Positions 1 through 12,000 of a DNA stretch of 43,487 nucleotides are shown here, one piece after another. The stretch is taken from assembly GCA_002118135.1 (NCBI GenBank), contig BDIU01000396.1, positions 1 through 43,487 of the forward strand, written 5' to 3'. The notes beneath the pieces are model-generated. The model saw only the letters and a list, made by a program, of their open reading frames with translations, was not told the DNA's origin and did not search any database. A program made the translations under genes and the position numbers. Origin of the DNA: Trebouxia sp. TZW2008 (lineage: Eukaryota; Chlorophyta; Trebouxiophyceae; Trebouxiales; Trebouxiaceae). Every line of letters starts with the position of its first letter. The first letter of the stretch is position 1.

Positions 1-3000
1 TCCCATGTTGGCAGTGATCCACTTCCAAAGTGCACAGTACAAGAGTCTGCTTTTGTGTCTGTCCCACCTGTGAGAAAAGATGGCCAGTTGCATCGGGTCA
101 CACTCTGTCAGCAATGCCTCTTTCTTGGATTCTGGCCGCTGGACGTCCACTGTGAATTCCATGTTGGCAGTGATCCACTGCCAAAGTGCACAGTACAACT
201 GTCTGCTTTTGTGTATGTCTCACCTGTGAGAAAAGATGGCCAGTTGCACTGGGTCACAGTCTGTCAGCAAATCCTCTTTCTTGATCTCTGGCCGCTGCAC
301 GTCCACTTTGATATCCATGTTTGCGGTGATCCATGCTGTGCATTTGGGCTCAACCACAATTGTGCTGATGTCATCTATCAGAATTGCAGGCCCAGGAATT
401 TTGTGGCCTGGCTTGAAATGTTTCAGAAGATAGGCAGGAGTGTCTTGCAGCTCTCCAATCTGCAGGAATGAAGACCACAATGAATTACTCACAACATGAC
501 TCAAGAGTATTTGATACTATACAAAATGGTGTAAGTACTGCATGCCAGATCATGCTGTCAATGACATTCTGTTACATCGGCATTTATCATTGCAAGATTT
601 TAAAGTGCATCTACATCAAAAGTGCAGAAAGCTATGACAGGAAAGATCTTCAAACTGTACCACGCTGCTGTTGTAGATGCAAAATCATCAGGCTGTAGCC
701 ATGCCATCTGCTTTGCAACTTGTTTTGCAAAACATTGAAATATCTCACCTCAAAGTATGCTTTGGTTATCTTGTCTGGTTTTGGGAGCTGACCAGGGTCT
801 TCAGTCACCTCCCCTGCCTCAGGCAAAGGCACCGCCTGCATACACACATACACACATGACTTTCAATCAAAACTGTTGCTGCTTTTGCGAGTTTGTACTT
901 TGTTACTTGTTATGTCTGTTCTGATTTGCCTGTTTTGTTTCTTCTGGTATCAAGAGCAGGCCTCAGCCATCTAGTCTGGCTGTAGCAGGGGGTCAGGGTC
1001 TTCAGTCACCTCTCCTGCCCCAGGCAATGGCATTGCCTGCATGCGCATACAATAGTGCAAATCATATTCTCATCTTGCCTTTCACAAGTATGCACAAAGA
1101 AATACAAGCACTGCAGATTATCAAAGGAAAGACAGCCTCTGTCTGGGGTCTGCTTCTGCCCTGAAATGCACCAGAATTCAAGCAGAGAAGCTGAAAGCGA
1201 TTAAATGCCAAAAGCTTTGCCTGTTGTATGTTGTATGTAATCCATGGTACAAACCATACACTAGGCTACAGACACCTCGACGCAGCTAAACAGATGCACA
1301 GCAACAGTGCTTGATGTATGCGTACATATAGCATGACAATACCTTGTGCTCATATCACCCTTGATTTTATGGTGTCACAGCACTTGTGCTCTTCAACAAG
1401 CAGCGCCGCATCAGCGGACGCTCACGCGGCAAAGCATCACATAGCGCAGCAGGGAAACCCAGCGAATAATAAATTCATTGGAAGGGCCAATTGCATACCT
1501 TGCCTGTGGCTCTCACCCTGAGATCGTCCACAATGATGCTGCGCTTCTCCAGCACAAACCCAAACTCTCGCTTGTAGGTGTCCTCAAATGCCTGCACTCA
1601 ACAGCATGCTCACAGACCTGGATCTAATCAGCACGATCAAGTATCAAGTCTGAACAGCATGAGCAAGTATCCAAGCCCAACAAGTTGTGAGCTCAATGCA
1701 GCAGAACAGCAGCTGCAGGGCAGGGCAGGATGCAGGGGCAGGGCAGGGCAGGGCCCAAAACGCCAAAGCACAGTCAACTTGGTCTCATGAGCGTGACATA
1801 GCATGTGATATAGAACCACTCACTCACCTGTGCATAGTCATCACCTTCAGCGCACTGCGTCATGACCGGGACATCAGTGCCATCATAGCGTAAGTTCAGA
1901 TAACGCTCTGTGTTTAGCTCTTCACGCTTGAAGCCCTGCAGCATTGCTCATGTGGTTGGCTTTTTCAATGTGCAACCTTTGGCTACTGCATGCTGAGTGG
2001 CTGAATGACCAAGAAGTCTCATGTGTGCAACCCATGACATTGCACGACGGCATTGTTGGGAGCATGCAAAGGACGTGGCAGCGACAGGGTGCAAGACGCG
2101 TGACATAAATGGTGCTTGGCAACACCATCGAACAGTGAGTTTGGTGCAATCATGAGTTGCATCATAGACTGACCCATCGAGACCAAAACCAAAGCAAAGC
2201 ATCTTGTCAAGGGTGTTATCACCTACACAGAAGCAGAGCCAGCATTGCATGCAAAGTTCATTGTCTTCAGCGCGTCAAAATTTGCTGAGCAAACAGATAA
2301 AACAAAATGAAGACAGTGTATAAAATTGACAAAAAGCATCAACAGACCTGCTCAACCAGCTTGTCCTTGGCAGCTTCCTCTAAAGAATCTAGGCGCTTGT
2401 TCAAGCCTTGCAGTGAGGTGTCATCCAGAGCCTCTGCTGCTGGTGCCTGCCACACAAAAGTAGAAAACATAAAGACCGTGGTCTGAAGAAGCAGCATGGT
2501 ATCCTCTGCTATTTTGCTGTAGTCATGCTTTAACACAAGGTGTCATCCAGAGCCTCTGCTGCTGGCGCTTGCATTGAGAATCTCTTGCAGCTACAAAACC
2601 ATGAACAAGACAAAGAAGCAGCATGTCATGCTTTGCAGCCATGCTGTGCAGCCATGCTTTGCAGTGAAACGTGATGCTTTGCAGTGAAACGTGATGCTGA
2701 GCCTCAACTGCTTGTGTCTGCCGTGAGCAATACCAAGCAGAACACATACAACATCAAATTAAAATCAAAAGCAACTTCATGAAGATGGACAGGGCCAAGA
2801 AGCAGCGTGTGATGCTTTGCAGAGAGAAGTCGTCCAGAGCCTCTGCTGCTGGTGCCTAGAACAACGCAGAAAGAACCAGATCTTGACTACAGCAAGATAT
2901 AAAAGTGACATGTAACGCACTGCTTGTCTGCTGCCTACTGCTGCAGTAATAGTTATCATCAAGCTGAAGGACAGCTTGTCATGCTTTGCTGAGCCATGCA

Positions 3001-6000
3001 AAGATGCCTTGTGAAGAGCGTATGCTGCTGATGCTAAGGTGCCTTGTAAAATGCATATGCTGCTGATGCAAAGGTGTCGTGTGAAGAGCATATGCTGCTG
3101 CTGGCGCCTGCAACGATGAAGATGCACACAAAGGATAGAATGAACAAAAAGAAGCCGCTTGCTGTACTTCTGCATGCTCATTGCATCCTTCATGCTCATT
3201 TTCTTCCTTGCTGCACTTGCACAAGCAAAGATTTCTGATGACAGTCAGCAGCTTGCCATGCTTTGCTAAGTGCTGCAGAAATAGAACATGACCAGCATGT
3301 ACCTGTTGCTGGTGCCTGCAGCAATGCAGATGCAGCTGGGAGGATGTATTGAATAGGAAGCAGCAGCTTGTCATACTTGTACATCTCCATAACATCCTTC
3401 AACTTCATTTTCTTCTTTGCTACATGTACCAGACGCAAGCAAAGATTCTTGAGGACAATCAGCAGCTTGTCATGCTTTGCTAAGTCCTGCAGGAATATAT
3501 CATGCACAGCATCTAATGTCGCTGGTGCCTGCAGCAATCGAAATGAATTTGAAGGACGTATTGAACAGGAAGAAGCAGCTTATCATACAGCTTTATATTC
3601 ATCACAACCTCCAACTTCATCCTCTTCTTTGCTAAATGTACCAGACGCAAGCAGAGGGCCTTCATGAAAATCGGCAGCTTGTCATGCTTTGCTCAATCCT
3701 GCAGGAGTCGAACATGAACGGCGAGTAGCTGTAGCTGGTGTCTGCAGCAATTTAGATGAATTTGGAGGACGTGGTGAACAGGAAGAAGCAATTTGCTTTC
3801 TTCTGCATGCTCCTCGCATCCTTCATGTTCGTGCTCCTCTTTGCTTCATGTACCAGAAGCCAGCAAAGGGTCTTGATGACAGTCAGCAGCTTATGGGACT
3901 TTGCTAAGTACAGATAATATATAGATCATCTATATTGATCATGAACAGAATCTAGCTGTTGCTGGTGCCTGCAGCAATCAAGATGAATTTGGAGGACGTA
4001 TTGAACAGGAAGAAGCAATTTGCTTTCTTCTGCATGCTCCTGACGTCCTTCAGGTTCATTCTCTTCTTTGCTTCATGTACCAGAAGTCAGCAAAGGTTCT
4101 TGATGACAGTCAGCAGCTTGTCATGCTTTGCTAAGTACAGATAAACCTAAAGGTCATCTGTATAGATCATGAACAGCATGTAGCTGTCGCTGGTGCCTGC
4201 AGCAATCAAGATGAAATTGGAGGATGTCCTGAAGAGCAAAAAGCAGCTTGTTATACTTCTACATATCCATCACAGCCTTCAATTTGATCCTCTTCTTTGC
4301 TACATGTACCAGACGCAAGCACAGGCTCCTGCTGACAGTTGACAGCTTGTCATGCTTTGCTGAGCTTTGCAGGAGAATACGTTCCACAGCGTTGACTTGC
4401 TGCTGGCGCGTGACACAATGAGAGAAAAAGTGGAGGATGTCTTCCACATGAAGAAGCAGCTTGCTGAACTTCTGCATGCTCATGACGTCCTTCAACTTCT
4501 CTTTTGCCGCATGCGCCAGCATCAAGCACAAGCATTTCCTCACATTCACCAGCTTGAAATGCGTGCTGAGTCTCACAGATACAAAAGGTTGTTGGTGAAC
4601 TTGAACAGTAGAGCATGGTAAAAAATCAAGCATTCATGGCATAATTGCAAGTCCATAGCCTGAAGAAGGAGACCAGGAGAGGCTTGCAGAGTCACACAGC
4701 CACATACGTTTGCAACAGTGCATCTGTGCCCTCTGCTGATTCATTCGCGCGCGAATGCCATTGTGTGAGCGCACACATACAAATGGAGAAAATCACCTGC
4801 TGTTCAGCAACAGCATCTGCTAGACCAATCTCCACAGCAGAAACAATCCCACAATGTTTCCGCTGTGGATGTGAATGGTGCGCACGCGTGCAGCTTTTGC
4901 GCCATTGCACAATTGAACACACGGCTCCCTGCTCTCTTTGCTAGGCTAATCACACAGAGCAGGTACTGCCCACAAGCACAGAACTAACAGACAGCAATAG
5001 CTCACCTGCTCTTCAGCAACAACATCAGCCAAGCCGATGCCCACAGCAGAAAGGATCCCAGAGTATCTGTGAATGAAGATGGTTTGCATGCCTAGGCTTC
5101 TTGCAATGGCACAGGCATGCTGTCCCCCTGCCCCGCCAAAACAGGCAAGGGCATGTGCTGCTGCATCGTAGCCCTTCATCTGCGTAAGTGCCCTGATCGG
5201 CCGGCACATTGTCTCATTTGCCACCTTGATGAATCCCATAGCCACCTGCAAAAGGTGTATGCTCTTGCAAAATCTTGTTGTGTGTCCTGCCAAAACAGGC
5301 AAGGGCACATGCTGCTGCATCGTAGCCCTTCATCTGTGTAAGTGCCCTGATAGGGCGGCACATGGTCTCATTTGCCACCTTGATGAAGCCCATAGCCACC
5401 TACAAGCAGAACAACAGATGCACTGAGGAACCTGTTGTGTGCGGTGCCCATCTGCCCTGCCAAAACAGGCATAGCATGTGCTGCTGCATCTTAACCCTTC
5501 ATCTCTGCCAGTTTCCTCATAGGGCCGGCACATGGTGTCTTTTGCCACTTTGATGAATCCCATAGCCACCAGTAAGCAACATGATCCATGTTGCTCAAGG
5601 AGTTGTTGAGTGCAATGACATTTGCCTAGCCAAAATAGGAAAAGGGCATGTGCTGCTGCGTAGTAGCCCTTCATGTGTGTAAGTGCCCTGATGGGCCGAC
5701 ACATGGTGTCGTTTGCAACCTTGATAAGTCCCATAGCCACCTGCAAATGCAACAGTTTGTGCACTTATGACCCTGTTGTGAGCAGTGACCACCTGCCTAG
5801 CCAAGACAGGCTAGGGCATGTGCTGCTCATTGGGAGAGTGACTGTGCTCTTTTGTTCGCAGATTGAGAGATGGGGCTGCTGTCCCACAAAGATTGCCTGC
5901 ACAAAGGCAACGTTAGGCAGGCAAACATAGCTGAACTCTTTTGCAGTCTCCTCAGGCGCCTGCGTTGTTCACTGAACTGCTCAGCAATCTTCTCAAGAGC

Positions 6001-9000
6001 CTGCTTTGCTCACTGAACTGCTCAGCAATCTTCTCAACAGCCTGCTCTGTACACCAAACTGCTTAGCAATTTTCTCAAGAGCCTGCTTTGCTCACTGAAC
6101 TGCTCAGCAATCTTCTCAACAGCCTGCTCTGTACACCAAACTGCTCAGCAATCTTCTCAAGAGCCTGCGTTGTTTACTGAACTGCTCAGCAATCTTCTCA
6201 AGAGCCTGCTTTGTACACTGAAGCGCTCAGCAATCTTCTCAAGAGCCTGCTGTGAGGCTGGAGCATCCAAAAGCTGCTTTGGGTCGCCTATGTGGTGCTG
6301 GAGCAACCTACTCAAGGCCATGTTTCTGGTGTCTTTTTCAGGTAGACACTCATAACATCAACTGGATTACTCCCTGTGCATTATCGCTCGTGACCAACAG
6401 CGGCAGCGCAACAGACAGCACAGACAGCTTCACTACAATCTCAGCTGCAGACACCCTCAGATCCACTCAACTCAACTCACCAGCTGAGGCGTACATTAAC
6501 TCGAGACTTGTGTCACAGGGCACACACGAGCATCCAAAAGCTGCTTCATTGTGACATCCTCATACACACTGCGCAGTGCATTTGTGGCAGTAGTATTTGG
6601 CCAACAGCACAGAGCCTTAGCAGCACACAGGCAGTAATGGCCTGGCGATCTCAGCGCACCTCTTCTACGCTTTTCTCAGGTTGGCCTGAGGATTTGGCTT
6701 GCTCATTGACCTGCTCAGCGATCTTCCTCAGAGCCTGCTTTGAGGCCTCGGCATCCAGTGGTTGCTTTTCATCCTCTCCAAAAATGGAAGGGAAAAATTC
6801 TGGCAGAATGCGGCCAAGCACCAGATTTGCGTCTGTAATTGCTGGGTAGCCATTTTTCCTGCAACAGAAAAGCTCAAGTTTCAGTATGATCTCATCACAT
6901 CAGGACTCAAGTGCTATTCCCAGTGTCACATTAAACACACTTGCCAGAAGATGATGACTATGTAAATGCACTCCGCTTCTGGGCCTTTGACAGAACAGTA
7001 TAAACTTTGGCAGAATGCGACCAAGCACTAAGTTGGCATCTATATTGGCTGTGTACCCACTCTTCCTGTCTGTTTAAGCAAGAAAGAAGTGAGATGTATA
7101 GTATGCATAAAGAAGACTACAAGTCAGGTGTCCAATGGCTGCTTCTCATCGTCTCCAAAGATGAAAAGGAAGAGCTCTGGCAGGATGCGGCCAAGCACTA
7201 GGTTGGTGGCTGTGATAGCTGGGTAGTCGTTCTTCCTGTTTGAGCAAGGAAGAAGAAGTCACATGGCTGGTAGGCATGCATACATCTTCATGTCAAATGC
7301 AGAAATTGGCGTTGATAATGGCTGGGAAACCATCCATCCTGCTTGTCAAAATTGTAATAATAAAAAGAGCTTCACACAAATGGTCCTTCCTATCAAGAAG
7401 GTATGCCTCTGAAAAAGGGCAGAAAGCTTTTCAAATGCTTGCTCTTCAACGTGAACATTACCTGTACCACTCTTTTTTCTTACATCAAAATAATCAAACT
7501 TCAGAATGGTTTGATGACGCTACACTTGAGGTGCTATGCTATGTGTCACGCAAATCAAGCTGCGACACAGCAAAAACAATTTCTAATAATGTGACACGTG
7601 GGTCAGTATGCTGCAAAGGACAGAATTGCTGATGCAAGCAAGGCAAGGAAGAGCAAGTCAGACCTGTAGCAGACGGCCCAAGGATGGGCTTCAGCTGACT
7701 CAGGGCCGACTTGAAAGATGCCTGCCCTGTAGAAGAAGTCAAGAGCAAGACAAAGAAGAAGAGCAGAAGGACAGATTGAGAGGAAGAAGATGAAGCACTC
7801 AAGAGGAAGACGTCATGCCTGTAGCAGACAGGCCCAGGGTGGGCTCCTGCTGACTCAGGGCCAACTTGAAAGATGCCTGCCCTGAAGAAGAGTCTGGATC
7901 CTCCCCCAGCTGCTACTGTGTTGATATCCAGCTGAGGCGCCTGGATTGTCACTCCTGCACATCACGCACAGCAGTTGTGTGTGTGTGTGTGTGTGTGGCT
8001 GTGACTAGGATCAGACTGATTGACTCAATGCCTGCAAAGACAAGGTCATGCGCATTGCATCAAAGAAAGCCAGTAGATGCTCCAGCTTGAACGCAGGTTG
8101 TGTGACATCATCAACAGAGTTGAAAGCTTGTGTGTGGCACAGCTTTTGGTACAAGCTCATACATCCCAGCAGGCTTGAGAATGCAACCCTCAGAACAGCA
8201 ATCTTGCATCTGAGGTGTTGAGATACCAACTAAAGTGGCTTCAAAGACGTGCTATTACCACCCAGGAGATCCAGGTACAAAACCCAAGAGCATTGTTTGA
8301 CAGGAAACACCCATGAGGATGCACATGCCTGCTAAAGTGGCTTCAAAGACATGCTCACAGGACCCAGCAAACCTGGACACGTCAGTTGAGGTGCCTCCCA
8401 TGTCAATCCCAATCAGCTGCAGCTTGTCTTAATTGTAGCAATGCCATTGAATTGACAAGGCATACCCCACATAGCCCTCGACAAATCAGAAGACACAACT
8501 CACAAGACTTTTTTTTTGGGCAACCAGGGTGTCAAAATACCTGCTAAAGTGGCTTCAAAGACATGCTCATATGACCCAGCAAATCTGGACACATCAGTTG
8601 AGGTGCCCCCCATGTCAAACCCAATCAACTGCAGCTTGTCTGGATTGTAGCCATGCCATTTAGTAGTGAGGGCATAACCCACATAACCCCCAGCGGGGCC
8701 GCTCAGAACAGCCCTGTGCCCTGAGAATCTGTTAGTGGGTGCAAGGCCACCGTCTGACTGCATGAAGGACAGCTGGACGTCCTTGAGGTCTGCAAATCCG
8801 GACTCAAAGGTCTCAATGTACCTGCACATGTCAGGAACACAGTCAGCAGTGGTGTGCAAATGCTTGTAGCACATCAGATATCAGCAGCAATGGACATGCA
8901 CATAGCGGTGCGAATGCTGATGATGGCAGTGCCAGGACTAGATGATGGCAACAGCGGTAGCAGCAGCAGCAGCAGCAGATGCCTTGACAGCAACACTGGC

Positions 9001-12000
9001 ATGTACACTAGTCAGACTCACTTCATGATATGTGGTGTCAGATAGGCGCCAGCAGCAGCATAGAAGCCTCTAGGAGACCGTCTTGAAGGAGCAGCAGCAG
9101 CAGCAGCAGGGGCTTACTTCATGATATGTGGTGTGAGGTAGGCATCAGCAGCAGCAGTGTAGCCTCTAGGCACCATCTTCACCATTGGCATCACTTCGCT
9201 GGACAGGCTGACTTGCTGGAAGCCCATGTCTTTGGCCAGCTTGCCCACTTGGTGCTCATGCTCAGGGAACAGGAAGGAATGCTTGAGTACTACAGCCAAG
9301 CTGGTGATCCCACTGTCCAACACCTCCTACATCACAGTTGCATGATGCTCTTGCCATTCAAACCTTTTGACACAGGGTTTGATCATGACTTGCTGAAAGG
9401 TGATATCTTTTGCTAGCTTGTTCGCTTGATGCTCGTGCTCTGGAAACAGGAAGGAGTGCTTGAGCACAACGGCCAAGCTGGTGATTCCACTATCCAACAC
9501 CTCCTCCAGCAAAGTTGCTCAATGCTCTTAGGTGTGGTCAGATGTGGTTGCTGCCTGCAGCTACCAGACTGGTGATGACAAGTATTGAAATGTCCAATCC
9601 CTGTGTTGCTTAGTGAGCTGGCCCACTTGGTGCTCATGCTCAGGGAACAGGAAGGAGTGCTTGAATACAATAGCTGAGCCGGTGATTCTACTGTCCAGCA
9701 CCTCCTACAGCAAATTTGACCAATGCTGTTGCCTGCTCAGAGCTGATCAAAGACTATTGGACAGGGAACAGCGCAAGACAGGTGCTTACTCCTGTAGCTT
9801 CCGATCTGATCGCAAAGCTTTCATGCACAAGCAGACTAAAAGGCGCTTGATCAACAACAAAACCCGACCAACATTGTTTGTCAGCTTACGACAATGGTAA
9901 TGAAGCCAGAAAGGGAGCTCACGCAACAAAACCCCAACATCCCTGCGTCGCCTAAACCAAGCACTTGCTACACCAAGCTTTCAAGCCGTTAGTGCTCTGA
10001 GCTGACCAAAGCAGCCAGTGTGTTCATCACCCTGCATCTCCTGCAGACTAGCTGGGGCTTGACAAGATCATCAAGCAATTTGCACATGAAGCGACACCTT
10101 GCAAGATCAATGACCATGCACAATAATGTGACAGAACACAGGGAGTGGGACTCAGCACACGATACCTTTGTCTGCATGGGTATATCAACAGTGCGACAAG
10201 ACAGAGAGGTGTGACTCAGCACAGAGAAAGGGATGACTGTACGCACAAATGTGATAGCTGTGAAGTCGCTACAAATGATTGTGAAGTGAATCTTATTACC
10301 TGGAGAGCTTCTTTGAGGGCTTCCATGTCAGGGCTGCGTCGAACAATCCCAATTTCTCCAGTCTGGCTGGTGACCGTCTTGCCGTCAATGTGATAGACTT
10401 CAGAGTCCCGCTTTGGGTTCTTGCCAGCACGCTTATTTGGCTCGTCTCCCAGAGGCAAAACTATCTGCAACAAAAACAGCTTCTTGCATGAGCTTTTGTT
10501 TCTGCTAATGATTTTGTTCATGCCGATGCCCTTTATGCTTGGTTGGCTTATCTCTGAGTGGCAAATCAATCTGTGAAGCAAAATATTCTTGCCTTACCGT
10601 TTGGTCAAGCTGATATGGGGCAAAGCTGCTCGCAAAGCAGACATTTATGCTGGATTACGGTTGGAGTAAAGCTAGGGACATGCATGTGTTGGCTGCCAAC
10701 AGCATTTGCAAAGGCAGTATCTGAGACTTGACCTGTTAAAAGGGAGATGCAGGGAGGACAGGCATACAATGTACAATGAGCAAGCAGGGCACACACATAA
10801 AACTGACCTGCTCATCCACTTCAACAACAGTTTCATACAGAACATCTTGAAGTTTGATCTCCAGGTCAAAGATGCGTGGCCGAGCTTGATTGCCGATGTA
10901 CAACAGATCCTTGAAGCCTTTGGTGGTGACCAGGGCGCATCGCTCCCCTTTGCGTTCCAGCAATGCATTAGTTGCAACCTGCAACCGATATGCCACTGAA
11001 CAGCCAAATGAAGTCACAGCACAACTGCGTGGAACACACAATGATGCCCTGTAATCACTCTTGCCATGCCTTGCCAGATGCACATTCGACGCAGCCTGCA
11101 ATACTTGTGCCTATGAACAGCTGTACTAGTAGATGACACTCTATAGTCTATAGTCTAGTAGATGACAGTCCAACTCCTTTGGTCAGTATTTATCATGCCT
11201 TGCAGTGGTGCATTGATTGCAACACCTGTGATTATGAGCAGCTGCACGACATGCAGGTTACGGTCAACATCCTGTGACCAGTCTTTGCCACGCCTTGCCA
11301 GCAATGCATTAATTGCAACATGCAACACTTCCAGCTATGGCTAGCTGCATGCAGCTTAAAGCTGGCATCCTTTGCTTGGGTTTTGCCAAGCCTCGCTAGT
11401 GTTTTGTTTCGTGACAACTGCGCTACATGCAAGTCACAGGCACACATCTTGTTCCCTTCCGCTTCCTGATGAAAAGTTGCAAAACATGTGAGACTGCGAT
11501 GCATGCAAATGATTTGATGACTGTATTCTGCCTTGACTTGTCTCATGATTCAATGATCTACAATGTATGCATGACAAGACTCGTTAAGCACTGCTGCAAA
11601 GTCCAGGTCATGCAGACATAAGTAGCCCAGTTGCATGGCCAGCCATGAAGATGTACATCGTGTGCATGACAATCTCAATAGTGATGCAAACTGCAGAACA
11701 CGCAATCACAAGTAGCACGGCATGCATGGCAGCTCACAGTGGTTCCCATCCTGATGCTGGAAATGCGGCTGGTGTCCAGCTTCTCATTGCGGGGGTGCTT
11801 CTTGCCAGTCAGCTGTTCTAGAATGCGCCTGATACCCTCCCGAGGCGCATCAGGATAGTTCTGAGGGTCGACTGATAGCAGCTTCAAGGCACTGTCAAGG
11901 CATAGCATGCTGTCAGTGCAGGAGGTATCACATATGTGTTGCCTTAGCATAGTCACAATATGCCATGCTGTTGCAAAAGCACGTCCGAATGCACATGCAG

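Noticed and set aside
2777..4640. Several 85-140-codon open frames on both strands
   Set aside because: They lie in the exon 11-derived tandem array; their similarity to each other is explained by the repeats and their composition is not that of an independent protein.
5948..6260. CRISPR-like regular repeats
   Set aside because: The 41-bp units are contiguous with no unique spacers and derive from the neighbouring exon; the setting is eukaryotic.
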